Origin: Actinomycetes bacterium
GTDB taxonomy: Bacteria; Actinomycetota; Acidimicrobiia; Acidimicrobiales; RAAP-2
DNA length: 51,564 bases
Assembly: GCA_021793395.1 (NCBI GenBank)
Contig: JAJYSU010000001.1
Coordinates: 52,881-104,444 of the forward strand
Reading direction: 5' to 3'
A program made the position numbers and the translations under genes. The notes under the pieces are model-generated. The model made no database searches, was not told the origin of the DNA, and saw only the letters and a program-made list of their open reading frames with translations. Numbering within the stretch: the first letter of the stretch is position 1; each line of letters starts with the position of its first letter. Shown here piece after piece: positions 15,927-24,776 of the stretch.

Positions 15927-17396
15927 TCAGATCTTGATCGGGCCCTGATCCGCGGGCGCCAGCTCGGTGAAGTCCGCCACCCCGCTCGGCGCCTGCGGCA
16001 CCATCGCCGACACGACGAGACCCACCACCAGAACAACCACCGCGGCGTAGGGGGCGTAGACGGTCGGCGCCGACACCTTGTAGATCGCGCCGTAGATGGC
16101 GGCCACGGTCACCGCCACGCCCACGGTGGCGGCGAGACGCAACTGCCAAATCTTGCCCGCGTCACGCAGCCCGCGCAGCGCGCCCACCGAGATCAACAGG
16201 TAGATGACGGCGATGGCGAAGCCGCCGTAGGTCGAGAGAAAGCTGAACATCGACACGTACTCGGGTAGACCAGGAATGGCCACCACCGTCGTCGTCGCCA
16301 CCAGAATGATCACCACGGCGTACACCGCCAGCACGAAATTACTCGCGCCCGTGGGTGTCCCGTGGCGTGAGATCCGAGTCATCACCGAGGGCATGCGACG
16401 GTCGCGCGCCAGGGCGAAGAGCCCCCGTGACGCCGACACCGCGCAACCCACCAGCACCGCGAGCATGTCGAAGATCACCACGAGCTCCACCAGCCGACGG
16501 ATCCACACCGACGCGTAGCCCCCGGACGACGCCGGACCGGCGAGCGTGAACAGCGGCGCTCCCGCGTTGCGTCCCAACAGGCGCAGGCTGAAGTGGTAGC
16601 CCGCCACCTGGGCGAAGGAGCCGATGACGTAGAAGCCCGCGATCGCCAGGACCGAGATCAGCACCGCTCGCGGAATGTTGCGCTGGGGGTGCTCGGTCTC
16701 CTCCCCCAGGTTCGCCGACGTCTCGAACCCCGTGAACAGGAGCACACCGTAGAGGACGCCGAAGAGGATCCCCTTCCAGTGAGTCGGTGAACGAGAGGGG
16801 GAGAAGCCGGTAGCGACGTGGTGCAGTCCTCCGCTCTTGACGATGACGAAGATCGAGAAGATCAACACCACGGTCACTGAGATCATGGCCAACGTCAACT
16901 GCATGCGCGTGGAGAGCACAACGCCGAAGAACATGATCGTCGCCACGATGGCGAGGAGAACGAGGTCCCACACTAGTGAGGGCACCGGCGTCACGTTGAA
17001 CTCGCTCTGGAGCGTGTCGTGAATCGTGCCACCGATCATTGGCAGGATTCCGGCCCCCAGGGCCAGCATCCCCGTGTAGTACAACCACCCCGCCGACGTG
17101 CCCACGCGGCCCCCGAGGCCGTCGGTCACGTAGTCGTAGAGCGAGCCCGCGGCCTGGATCTTGCGCGTGTACTCCGCCACGATCCAACCGAGACCGATCA
17201 CACCGATGGCGGCGATCACCACCGCCAGCGCCGCCGCCGATCCGGCGCCGTTACCCGACGCACTCGCCACCCCCACCACCAGGGGAACCAGAAACGCGAT
17301 GGAGAACACCGGTCCCATCAGTCCCACCGACTGCGCGATGGTGTCAATCAGCGTGAGCTTGCGCTTTCCCCCCAGCGTCGACCTCTCCCCCGCCAT
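15927..17396 (-). CDS. APC-superfamily amino acid/polyamine permease
   Basis: 489-residue membrane transporter with about 12-13 hydrophobic segments. The N-terminal signature IDTIAQSVGLMGPVFSIAF and GFETSANLGEETEHPQRNIPRAV (in two parts, in the TM6-TM7 region) are typical of APC permeases. A GGGGGTG purine stretch precedes the ATG. The substrate is not predictable. It lies between the crcB pair and the ABC importer and diverges from the latter. Confidence 0.88.
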   Translation of the reverse strand: MAGERSTLGGKRKLTLIDTIAQSVGLMGPVFSIAFLVPLVVGVASASGNGAGSAAALAVVIAAIGVIGLGWIVAEYTRKIQAAGSLYDYVTDGLGGRVGTSAGWLYYTGMLALGAGILPMIGGTIHDTLQSEFNVTPVPSLVWDLVLLAIVATIMFFGVVLSTRMQLTLAMISVTVVLIFSIFVIVKSGGLHHVATGFSPSRSPTHWKGILFGVLYGVLLFTGFETSANLGEETEHPQRNIPRAVLISVLAIAGFYVIGSFAQVAGYHFSLRLLGRNAGAPLFTLAGPASSGGYASVWIRRLVELVVIFDMLAVLVGCAVSASRGLFALARDRRMPSVMTRISRHGTPTGASNFVLAVYAVVIILVATTTVVAIPGLPEYVSMFSFLSTYGGFAIAVIYLLISVGALRGLRDAGKIWQLRLAATVGVAVTVAAIYGAIYKVSAPTVYAPYAAVVVLVVGLVVSAMVPQAPSGVADFTELAPADQGPIKI

Positions 17397-17422
17397 GACA
17401 CCCCCGTGCGCTCGCTACGACG

Positions 17423-17476
17423 TGACCCCCCGGCCATCGCCAAACCGTACGGGGTCAAACGAATGGGGTCAAACGA
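17423..17476. repeat. Three GGGGTCA motifs in the permease / ABC-importer divergent region
   Basis: GGGGTCAAACGA occurs twice as a direct repeat (17451-17462 and 17465-17476, 14-bp period). A third GGGGTCA lies in the opposite orientation (TGACCCC, 17423-17429). The spacing suits binding of a dimeric regulator, but none is identified. Confidence 0.4.
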
Positions 17477-17563
17477 CCGGCTCTCAGGTTCTTATCGACG
17501 AACCACCGCGGCGCGAGCCACTGACTCGGGCGTCATCCGCGCGCCCCCGTGGGCGCCACCCGC

Positions 17564-17569
17564 GATAAT
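17564..17569 (+). promoter_or_regulatory. -10 element GATAAT for the ABC importer operon (leaderless mRNA)
   Basis: GATAAT, GGGGCC and then ATG at 17576. Apart from the hexamer the arrangement is the same as at tatB. It supports 17576 as the start rather than the upstream GTG at 17549. Confidence 0.55.
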
Positions 17570-17575
17570 GGGGCC

Positions 17576-18415
17576 ATGTCACTCTCCTCGAGGCGCGCGT
17601 CAGACCCGGACGCGACCTCGGCGTCACGCGACAGCGGCGCCCTCGTCATCGAGCACGTCACGAAGGATTATCGCACGGGGTCGCGCGTCACCCACGTCCT
17701 CGACGACGTCAGCCTGCGCGCCGAGACGGGCCAGTTCGTCACGATCATCGGCCCGAGCGGCTGTGGCAAGTCCACGCTGCTGCGCATCGCCGCGGGTCTC
17801 CTGCGTCCGGATCGCGGCGCCGTGACACTCTTCGGCGAGCGTCCGGATCACGCCGCGACCGCGCACATCGGCTACGTGCCCCAGACCCCCTCGTTACTCC
17901 CCTGGCGCACGGTGCTCGCCAACGTGGAGCTCGCCCTTCAACTCAACACGCGCGCCGGTCGTCCACCATCCCCCGACTCGGGAAGCGCCCGCGAGATGCT
18001 CGAACGATTCGGTCTCGCCCACGTCCTTGACCGGCGCCCCCACGAGCTCTCGGGCGGAATGCGCCAGCGCGTCGCCATCGCGCGCTCCTTCATCGTCGAT
18101 CCGACGGTCCTGCTCATGGACGAGCCGTTCTCATCACTCGACGAGCTGACTCGCGACGCTCAGGGACGTGAACTGCTCCGGCTCTGGCAGTGGAATCAGA
18201 AGACGGTCCTCTTCGTCACCCACTCGGTGAGCGAGGCCGTGGCGTTCTCGGACGTGATCGTCGTGATGTCCTCCTCGCCCGGTCGCATTGCCACCACCAT
18301 CCCGGTAGCACTCGAGCGCCCGCGCGACGAGGGACGCGAACGCTCCGGCGCACGTCGCGACCTCGAGGATCAGGTGCGTGACGAGTTGCGCCGCCACGCC
18401 CCGGCGGCGCAGTGA
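17576..18415 (+). CDS. ABC importer ATPase, TauB/SsuB type
   Basis: Nucleotide-binding subunit of a nitrate/sulfonate/taurine-class importer. Walker A is GPSGCGKST, the Q-loop lies in YVPQTPSLLPWRT, the signature is ELSGGMRQR and Walker B is LLMDEPFSSLD. 279 residues from the ATG at 17576. The permease start overlaps its stop (GTGA) and a binding protein follows. Substrates of this class include sulfonates, pyrimidines and aromatic acids. Position beside catabolic genes suggests uptake of their substrate. Confidence 0.9.
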   Translation: MSLSSRRASDPDATSASRDSGALVIEHVTKDYRTGSRVTHVLDDVSLRAETGQFVTIIGPSGCGKSTLLRIAAGLLRPDRGAVTLFGERPDHAATAHIGYVPQTPSLLPWRTVLANVELALQLNTRAGRPPSPDSGSAREMLERFGLAHVLDRRPHELSGGMRQRVAIARSFIVDPTVLLMDEPFSSLDELTRDAQGRELLRLWQWNQKTVLFVTHSVSEAVAFSDVIVVMSSSPGRIATTIPVALERPRDEGRERSGARRDLEDQVRDELRRHAPAAQ

Positions 18416-19230
18416 TCTCGCCCTCCCCCACCGACGGCTCCGAGCCCCGGCCCGCGCGCGAGACCGTGCGCCGTCACCTGCGGTGGTGGTTCCCGCCGCT
18501 GGTGAGCGTCGGCGTGCTGGGTCTCGCGTGGCAGCTCTACGCGCTGCACAACCCGTACGTCATCCCCACGATCCCCCAGATCGCCGACCAGTTCCGCCAC
18601 GCGCCTGGTCTGTACTGGCACGACATGCTCGTCACCCTCCAGGAGGCCCTCATCGGCGCGGCCGGTGGCATGGTGCTGGGCTTCCTGCTCGCCGTCACGA
18701 TGAGCCGACTGCCCCTCGTCGAGCGAGCCGTGATGCCCCTGGCCGTCGCGTTGAACGTGACGCCCGTGATCGCGATCGCCCCCGGTCTGGTCGTGGCCTT
18801 CGGCTTTGGGTACCTGCCGAAGTACATCATCGCCGGCGTCGTGGTCGTCTTCCCGTTCCTGATCAACTCCCTCGTGGGCCTACGCTCCGCGGATCACGGG
18901 CTGCTCGACGTCTTTCGGACCTGGCACGCATCCTCCTGGCAGGTGCTGTGGCACCTGGAGTTACCGAGCAGCGTCCCGTACCTGTTGGCCGCGGCCCGAA
19001 TTTGCGTACCGCTCTCGGTCGTGGGCGCCGTCGTCGGCGAGTTCTCGGCCGCGGGCCAGACCACGGGCCTGGGCTCGCTCATTGAGGTGGCGGCCAACCA
19101 GGCGGACCTGGCGATTGTCTACGCCGCGGTGGCCGTCCTCGCGCTGCTCGGCGTCAGCCTCACCCTCGTCGTGGTCGCGTTACAGCACGCCCTGCGCAAC
19201 TGGTCGCCCGCCACGCAGACCCGACCCTGA
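18412..19230 (+). CDS. ABC importer permease, TauC/SsuC type
   Basis: 272-residue membrane subunit with about six helices. The EAA-like coupling motif is visible around FRTWHASSWQVLWHLELPSS. An unusually long, basic N-terminus (about 30 residues) precedes the first helix. GTG start overlaps the ATPase stop. It works with the flanking ATPase and binding protein. Confidence 0.9.
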   Translation: MISPSPTDGSEPRPARETVRRHLRWWFPPLVSVGVLGLAWQLYALHNPYVIPTIPQIADQFRHAPGLYWHDMLVTLQEALIGAAGGMVLGFLLAVTMSRLPLVERAVMPLAVALNVTPVIAIAPGLVVAFGFGYLPKYIIAGVVVVFPFLINSLVGLRSADHGLLDVFRTWHASSWQVLWHLELPSSVPYLLAAARICVPLSVVGAVVGEFSAAGQTTGLGSLIEVAANQADLAIVYAAVAVLALLGVSLTLVVVALQHALRNWSPATQTRP

Positions 19231-19303
19231 ACCGCGACCGACTACCGTCGTCACCGTGGTCGGTGCGAAGGACACCGCGCCGCGCCGTGACTCGAGGAGA
19301 CTC

Positions 19304-20398
19304 ATGACCCTACGCCCCGTACGACGCACGCTGATCGCCGCGGCCGCCCTCGCCCTCGGCGCCCTCGCCCTCGGCGCCCTCGCCACGACGGTGCCGACCG
19401 GCGCCGCCACACCGTCGTCGCGCCCACTGCTCGACGCGACGCGGTGCGCGGCCAATCGCGCGGTCGGACCGATTACCTACGTGTCACCGTTTGGCTTCGA
19501 CGCGTCGGCGGGCATCCTCGACGTCTTCGTCGCCCAGCGGCTCGGGTACTTCGCGAACATGTGTCTCACGGTACAGATCGTGACCAACGCCACCGACGTC
19601 AACGAGCTCGTCTCGTCGGGCCGCGCCCAGATCACCAACGAGGGCAGCGCGGCGGACACCCTCGAGGCGATTGCCGGCGGCGCGAACCTCGTGGGCATCG
19701 ACACCTCCGGCGACACGAGCGATTACGCCCTGGTCACGAACGCGTCGATCACGTCGCTGCGCCAGTTGGACGGCCACACGCTCGGCTACTACAACGTGCT
19801 GCCGGTGGTGATCCGCGAGATGCTCACACGCGCCGGCGCGAATCTCTCGCGGATCCACCTGATCGCCGACACCAACTACGACCCGACCCAGGTGCTCCAG
19901 GGCACCGTCCAGGGACTACAGGCCTACCAATCAAATCAGGTGATCACGCTGCGCTCGCTGCACGCGCGTTTCCACGAGTTCACGCCCCAGCAGTTCGCCA
20001 TCCCCGGCACCTACAACGTCATGGCCGCCAACGCGATCTTCCTGCACCACCACGCCACCGCGGTCGCCGACTTCATGCGCGCGGACCTCCACGCGCTGGA
20101 CTACTGTCTCGCGCACCCCTCGACGTGCGTCGCCGTCGAGGGTGCCGACGCCCGGGCGGCCGGGGTCCCCTTCTCGACCTCCCACGAAAACGCGGTCTGG
20201 TCTCTCGAGCGACGACTCACCCTGTCGAGTACTCTGGCCGGCCGAGGAATCGGGGTGCAGAGTTACGCCGAGTGGCGACCCGAGGCCGCGGCCCTTCGTC
20301 ACTACGGCGTGCTCACTCGCGTTCCCGCACTCGCGCGCGCCGAGGACGTCTCACTGGTCGCCCACCTCTACCGGGGCACCACTCTCGTCTGGCCCTAG
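19304..20398 (+). CDS. ABC importer substrate-binding protein (NMT1/TauA-like)
   Basis: 364-residue exported receptor. ATG at 19304 has GAGGAG 6 nt upstream; the frame is open further 5' inside the permease but that part is shadow. The signal peptide hydrophobic core contains a 15-bp tandem repeat (19346-19384) encoding ALALG steps. The mature part has the type-2 periplasmic-binding fold features of the NMT1/SsuA group, such as FVAQRLGYFANMCLTVQIV and the ELVSSGRAQITNEGSAAD segment. The ligand is unknown. Its stop overlaps the convergent PuuD-like gene by 4 bp. Confidence 0.85.
   Translation: MTLRPVRRTLIAAAALALGALALGALATTVPTGAATPSSRPLLDATRCAANRAVGPITYVSPFGFDASAGILDVFVAQRLGYFANMCLTVQIVTNATDVNELVSSGRAQITNEGSAADTLEAIAGGANLVGIDTSGDTSDYALVTNASITSLRQLDGHTLGYYNVLPVVIREMLTRAGANLSRIHLIADTNYDPTQVLQGTVQGLQAYQSNQVITLRSLHARFHEFTPQQFAIPGTYNVMAANAIFLHHHATAVADFMRADLHALDYCLAHPSTCVAVEGADARAAGVPFSTSHENAVWSLERRLTLSSTLAGRGIGVQSYAEWRPEAAALRHYGVLTRVPALARAEDVSLVAHLYRGTTLVWP
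19346..19384 (+). repeat. 15-bp tandem repeat in a signal-peptide coding region
   Basis: GCCCTCGCCCTCGGC occurs twice and then partially (9 bp). Gain or loss of a unit keeps frame and changes signal-peptide length by five residues. Confidence 0.75.
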
Positions 20399-21132
20399 TT
20401 CGCGGGTCCGCGCTCGCGACGCCGGGCCGCGTCGATCAACCACCCGAACACCGGATCGGGCCTGGCCAGCAACTCGGGGTGCCACTGCACCGCGAGCACC
20501 TCGCCGTCGACCGTTTCGAGGCCCTCGACGACGCCGTCGTCGGCGTACGCACTGATGATCAGGTCGGCGCCCACGCGCTCCACCGTCTGGTGGTGCAGGG
20601 AGTTCACGCGCACCAGGTCCCCCACGACCGACGCGGTGAGCGTGCCGGCCACGACCGACAGCCCGTGCGTGGTGCGCCGTCCGTCGACGTCCCACTGGGG
20701 ATGTCCCTGCCCCCCACGCAGCGCGACGTGCTGAACCAGCGTGCCGCCGTGCAGCACGTTGACCAGTTGAAATCCCCGGCAGATCGCCAGGACCGGGAGG
20801 TGGCGCGCCCGCGCCGCTCGAAACAGGGCGCTCTCCCACTCGTCGCGCTCGGGCTCGACCTCACCCAGGTCGGCCGAGGCGTCCACCCCGTAGAGCGCCG
20901 GGTCCACGTCCGCGCCGCCACTCAGCACCACCGCGTCGAGGTGCTCCACCACGTCGGCGACGTCGGCGTCGCGCGCCAGCTCAACGGGCACGCCACCGGC
21001 CGCGACCACCGACTGCGGATAGTCGGTGAAGTGCAGGTCGAACGAGAGCGTCGACATCGCCGCCGGCAGGTGCGAGCCGAGCACCGTCGCCGGCCAGCGA
21101 CGTCCCGAGATTCCAATCAGCGGCTTTCTCAC
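20395..21132 (-). CDS. Class I glutamine-amidotransferase-like gamma-glutamyl hydrolase, PuuD-like
   Basis: 245-residue peptidase-C26 enzyme. The nucleophile Cys lies in LAICRGFQLVN, and the His-Glu pair in VQWHPELL. VLSGGADVDPALYG and HHQTVERVG are typical of PuuD (gamma-glutamyl-GABA hydrolase) and of the AtdA2/TdnT-type proteins of aniline degradation. A glutamine-synthetase-like gene two genes away could make the gamma-glutamyl amide that this enzyme would hydrolyse. GTG start follows a -10 element by 6 nt. The substrate is inference. Confidence 0.85.
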   Translation of the reverse strand: MRKPLIGISGRRWPATVLGSHLPAAMSTLSFDLHFTDYPQSVVAAGGVPVELARDADVADVVEHLDAVVLSGGADVDPALYGVDASADLGEVEPERDEWESALFRAARARHLPVLAICRGFQLVNVLHGGTLVQHVALRGGQGHPQWDVDGRRTTHGLSVVAGTLTASVVGDLVRVNSLHHQTVERVGADLIISAYADDGVVEGLETVDGEVLAVQWHPELLARPDPVFGWLIDAARRRERGPAN

Positions 21133-21138
21133 AGCGCC

Positions 21139-21144
21139 ATGCTA
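21139..21144 (-). promoter_or_regulatory. -10 element TAGCAT for the PuuD-like gene (leaderless mRNA)
   Basis: On the minus strand TAGCAT, GGCGCT and then GTG at 21132. The opposite strand carries TGTAAT at 21167-21172 as a possible -10 for the P450 gene, so this is probably a divergent promoter region. Confidence 0.55.
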
Positions 21145-21213
21145 GGAGTCGGTGATCGCGATGTGCTGTAATGACGAGATCGTTGGGCGGCACACGACGC
21201 TCCGGGGGGAACC

Positions 21214-22464
21214 ATGACTGATCAACTCGCCGACATCACGTCGCACGACACCTACGTTCACGGCGTGCCGCACGAGACGTTCGCGTATCTGCGCACCCAC
21301 GACCCGGTGCACTGGACCACCGAAGGTGACGGAGGGCGCGGATTCTGGAGCATCACCCGCTACGACGACCTCCTCGAGGTCAGCCGCAACACCGAGTTGT
21401 TCTCGAGCCGCCAGGGTATTCGCCTCGAGGACATGGATCCCGAAGAGACCGAGGCTCGGCGCACCCTCATGGAGATGGACGCGCCCGAGCACACGCGTCT
21501 GCGTCGCCTGGTCAGCCGACCCTTCGCCCCCAAGTCGGTCGCCGCGTACGAGGACGTCGTGCGCGACCTCGCGGGTACGATGCTCGACCAGCTCGCGGGC
21601 GTCGAGGAGTTCGACTTCGTGCGCGCCGTCGCGCGCGAGTTGCCGATGCGCATGCTCGGCCGCCTGCTGGGCCTGCCCGAGGACGACCTCGAGTGGTTGG
21701 TCCAGCGCGGCGATGCTCTGATTGGCAACACCGACCCTGACTTCACCGACTACGTCATCGACCAGGTCGACACCTCGGCGTATCGACTACTACCCTTCCG
21801 CAGCCCCGTGGCCCTCGAGCTGTTCGACTACGCGAACCGGGCGCTCACCGAGCGCCGCCTCGTGCCCACCCACGACGTTCTGTCGTCACTGCTCGAGCCC
21901 ACCGCGGACGGCGAGACCCTCGACGACCTGGCACTGAAGAACTTCTTCACCCTCATGGTGGCGGCCGGCAACGACACCACGCGCTACTCCATCACGGCCG
22001 GCCTGGCGGCGCTGATCGAACGACCCGAGATCTACGACGCCATCGCCACGAGTTCCCTCGACGAGCGCAAGGCCCTCGTCGAGGAGATGCTGCGCTGGGC
22101 CAGTGTGACGATGCACTTCCGACGCACCGCCACGCGCGACACCGACGTGGGTGGCCAGCACATCGCCGCGGGTGACAAAGTCGTGATCTGGTTCGTGTCG
22201 GCCAACTACGACGAGACGCACTTCGACGCACCCTACGAGTTTCGACCCGGGCGCACGCCCAACGACCACGTCACCTTCGGCCTGCACAGCCCCCACCTTT
22301 GCCTGGGCGCCCACCTGGCGCGCCTGGAGATGCGCGTCGTGTTCGAAGAGATCGTGGCGCGCTGGTCGCGCGTCACCTCAGCCGCCCCCGCCGAGCGCCT
22401 ACGCTCCAACTTCATCAGCGGTATGAAGTCCTTACCCGTACGCGTGACCTGGCGCGAGAGGTAG
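21214..22464 (+). CDS. Cytochrome P450
   Basis: 416-residue soluble bacterial P450. The heme-thiolate Cys is Cys363 in FGLHSPHLCLGAHLAR, where Ser replaces the usual Gly four residues before Cys. The I-helix oxygen-binding motif is AAGNDTTR, and the K-helix ExxR is EEMLRWAS. These features resemble the actinobacterial CYP124/125/142 group, which oxidises steroid or fatty side chains. Context suggests hydroxylation of an aromatic or gamma-glutamyl-amide substrate. ATG is preceded by GGGGGGAA. No ferredoxin gene is adjacent. Confidence 0.93.
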   Translation: MTDQLADITSHDTYVHGVPHETFAYLRTHDPVHWTTEGDGGRGFWSITRYDDLLEVSRNTELFSSRQGIRLEDMDPEETEARRTLMEMDAPEHTRLRRLVSRPFAPKSVAAYEDVVRDLAGTMLDQLAGVEEFDFVRAVARELPMRMLGRLLGLPEDDLEWLVQRGDALIGNTDPDFTDYVIDQVDTSAYRLLPFRSPVALELFDYANRALTERRLVPTHDVLSSLLEPTADGETLDDLALKNFFTLMVAAGNDTTRYSITAGLAALIERPEIYDAIATSSLDERKALVEEMLRWASVTMHFRRTATRDTDVGGQHIAAGDKVVIWFVSANYDETHFDAPYEFRPGRTPNDHVTFGLHSPHLCLGAHLARLEMRVVFEEIVARWSRVTSAAPAERLRSNFISGMKSLPVRVTWRER

Positions 22465-22481
22465 CCCCGCGCTCGACGGGG
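22465..22481. terminator. Short hairpin between convergent P450 and GS-like genes
   Basis: CCCCG and CGGGG arms (5 bp) enclose a 7-nt loop directly after the P450 stop codon. There is no T-tract, so termination strength is doubtful. Confidence 0.3.
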
Positions 22482-22487
22482 ACCGCA

Positions 22488-23777
22488 CTAGAGAAACGGC
22501 AGGTACTCGCGTAACTCCCAGTCCGTCGTGGCGGCCATGTAGCGCTCCCACTCCGTGCGCTTCACCGCCACGTGCTGGGCCACCAGATCGGCACCCACGG
22601 CGGTCACCAACTCAGTGTCGCCCTCGAGCGCGTCGAGCGCCTGGGCGAGCGACGCGGGGACGCCCACCGTCGCGTCGATCGTGTCGAGCCCGTTGCCGCT
22701 CTCGTGGGGCCCGGGATCACTCTCGGCGCGCACCCCGAGTAGCGCGGCCTGCAGCACCGCGGCCACCGCGGTATGCACGACGGCCGCCCCGTCGCTCAGA
22801 CGGTGCTCCAGACGCGCCGCGGCGCCGCGCTCCCCCGGTACTCGAATGGTGGCCCCCCGGTGGTCGTAGCCCCAGTTGGCCCAGTAGCCCGACAGCGACG
22901 CGGGTCGCAGCCGCTTGTACGCGTTCACCGTCGGCGCGCACAGCCCGGCCAGGCTGCGGTGATGATCCAACAGCCCGCCGATGGCGTGGCGGGCGAGGGC
23001 CGACAGGCCGTCCGGCGCGCTCGGGTCGTTGATCACGTTCTGCCCCGTGGCGTCCGTGAAGGAGAAGTTGATGTGCAGCCCCGACCCGCCGCGGTCCGAG
23101 AGGGGCTTGCCCATGAACGTCAGCAACAGTCCCATGCGGTGCGCCACCTCGCGGGCCAGCACCTTGAACAAGAAGCCGTCGTCGGCGGCGCGAAGGGCCT
23201 CGCCGTAACGCAGGGTGAACTCAAACTGGGGCGAGTCGTACTCGGAGTTCACCGACTCCAGCGGGATTTGCGACTGGTTGCACGCCCGCCACACGGCGTC
23301 GACGAGACCGTAGGGATCCACCCCCGGCCCCGTGCCGTACACGAAGGCACCCGGCGTCGCGGCCGGGCGCCATCCCCCGGCCCCGTCGGGCTCGAACACG
23401 TAGGCCTCGAATTCCATGCCCACCTGCGGCTCGAGCCCCAGGTCGCGCCACTCGGCGACGGCGCGGCGCAGCGCGGCGCGCGGCGCGACACTCACCGGCT
23501 GACCGTGACGCACGACGTCGGCCACGACGACGCGCGTACCCTCCTCCCAGCTCGGACGTAACTCGGCCATCTCGTAGACCGCGTCAAAGTCCGGCAGCCC
23601 CTCGTCCCAGTGACTACCCACGGTGTGGGGGGTCATCGTGCGGTCGTAGCCCAGCGACCACGTCCCCGTGCAGTGGTGGGTCCCCTTCTCGGCAAGGATC
23701 GCCGGCACGTACTTGCCACGCGCGAGACCCAGATGATCCGGCCACAGCACCCGCACCCTATCGAAACCGTCGCCCAC
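22488..23777 (-). CDS. Glutamine-synthetase-like gamma-glutamyl-amide ligase
   Basis: 429-residue member of the glutamine synthetase superfamily. Metal-site and catalytic motifs are altered from GlnA: VGMEFEAYVF in the first Glu motif, GGSGLHINFSF in place of GNGMHCHQSL, and GATIRVPGE in place of the NRSAxIRIP motif. This pattern fits ligases that join glutamate to amines (PuuA, IpuC, AtdA1 types) rather than ammonia. A PuuD-like hydrolase lies 1.4 kb away. GAGGGGG precedes the GTG start. The accepted amine cannot be told from sequence. Confidence 0.83.
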   Translation of the reverse strand: MGDGFDRVRVLWPDHLGLARGKYVPAILAEKGTHHCTGTWSLGYDRTMTPHTVGSHWDEGLPDFDAVYEMAELRPSWEEGTRVVVADVVRHGQPVSVAPRAALRRAVAEWRDLGLEPQVGMEFEAYVFEPDGAGGWRPAATPGAFVYGTGPGVDPYGLVDAVWRACNQSQIPLESVNSEYDSPQFEFTLRYGEALRAADDGFLFKVLAREVAHRMGLLLTFMGKPLSDRGGSGLHINFSFTDATGQNVINDPSAPDGLSALARHAIGGLLDHHRSLAGLCAPTVNAYKRLRPASLSGYWANWGYDHRGATIRVPGERGAAARLEHRLSDGAAVVHTAVAAVLQAALLGVRAESDPGPHESGNGLDTIDATVGVPASLAQALDALEGDTELVTAVGADLVAQHVAVKRTEWERYMAATTDWELREYLPFL

Positions 23778-23823
23778 GTTGCCCCCTCACGATGCAGGCG
23801 AACGTAGCACGGCGACTACGCCC

Positions 23824-23858
23824 TAGTTTGTAGAGTACATAAGTCATTTGTAAGCAAA
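23824..23858. promoter_or_regulatory. AT-rich divergent promoter/operator region between GS-like and FAA-hydrolase genes
   Basis: The only AT-rich stretch in the neighbourhood. It contains TAGAGT (23831-23836) as a possible rightward -10, an imperfect TTTG-N4-CAAA inverted repeat (23847-23858), and outer GTTTG/CAAAC arms. The MarR regulator of the operon is a plausible ligand, but this is inference. Confidence 0.4.
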
Positions 23859-23876
23859 CGACCATCGGGGGGGCTC

Positions 23877-24776
23877 GTGGAGTATCGACGCATTATTCTC
23901 GACGGCGCCGTCGTTGAGGTGACGCGACGAGGCGACACGCTCGTCACGCCCGATGGACGACGGGTAGCCATCGACGACGACACCGTCACGCACCTCCCTC
24001 CGACGACGCCGAGCAAGATTCTGTGCTGCCACTTGAACCACGTCTCGCGCGTGCGCGAGTTCGGTATATCGCTGCCGCCGGCACCCACGTGGTTCCAAAA
24101 GCCCGTCTCGTCGCTCAACGCCCACACGGGCGCAGTGGTGCGCCCGGCCAACTGCCACTACCTGAACTACGAGGGCGAGGTCGCTATCGTGATCGGAGCC
24201 ACCGCGCGCAATATCACGGTGGCGGACGCCCCGTCGCGCATCGCGGGCTACACCATCGCCAACGACTTCGGCTTGCACGACTTTCGCGACACCGACGCCG
24301 GTTCGATGCTGCGCGTCAAGGGCGCCGACACCCTCTGCCCGATCGGCCCCGGACTCGTCACCGACTGGGACTTCCACCACAAGTACCTTCACACCTACGT
24401 CAACGGCGTTCTGCGCCAGGACGGCTCGACCGACGAGATGGCCTGGGACATGCACTACCTCGTCGCGGACCTGGCGCGCCTCATCACCCTCGTTCCCGGT
24501 GACGTCATCCTCACCGGCACACCCGCGCTCTCGAGACCCGTGGAACCCGGCGACGTGGTCAGCGTCGAGGTCCAGGGTTTGGGCGTGCTCACCAACCACG
24601 TCGTCGCCGGACCCGAACCGGTCAGCGACGAGGTCGGAGCGCAGCCGACAGCCAGTGAAGAGGTGCTCTCCACCGCCCTCGGCGGTGACTGGGAATACCG
24701 GGGCCAGCGCCCGCCCCGGCCCACGGCGCGCGAGAACCTACCCTCGCCGCGCGTGGCACCCCGAGTGAACTCATGA
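23877..24776 (+). CDS. Fumarylacetoacetate-hydrolase-family protein (HpaG-like isomerase/decarboxylase)
   Basis: 299 residues with a C-terminal FAH domain. The metal-binding acidic residues are visible in NYEGEVAIVIG, and IANDFGLHDFRD and VKGADTLCPIGP are typical of the HpaG/HpcE group that isomerises and decarboxylates ring-cleavage products of homoprotocatechuate. GTG start with a GGGGGGG stretch upstream. The next gene overlaps its stop (ATGA). First gene of a five-gene operon. A role as a hydrolase of another acylpyruvate is possible. Confidence 0.85.
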   Translation: MEYRRIILDGAVVEVTRRGDTLVTPDGRRVAIDDDTVTHLPPTTPSKILCCHLNHVSRVREFGISLPPAPTWFQKPVSSLNAHTGAVVRPANCHYLNYEGEVAIVIGATARNITVADAPSRIAGYTIANDFGLHDFRDTDAGSMLRVKGADTLCPIGPGLVTDWDFHHKYLHTYVNGVLRQDGSTDEMAWDMHYLVADLARLITLVPGDVILTGTPALSRPVEPGDVVSVEVQGLGVLTNHVVAGPEPVSDEVGAQPTASEEVLSTALGGDWEYRGQRPPRPTARENLPSPRVAPRVNS

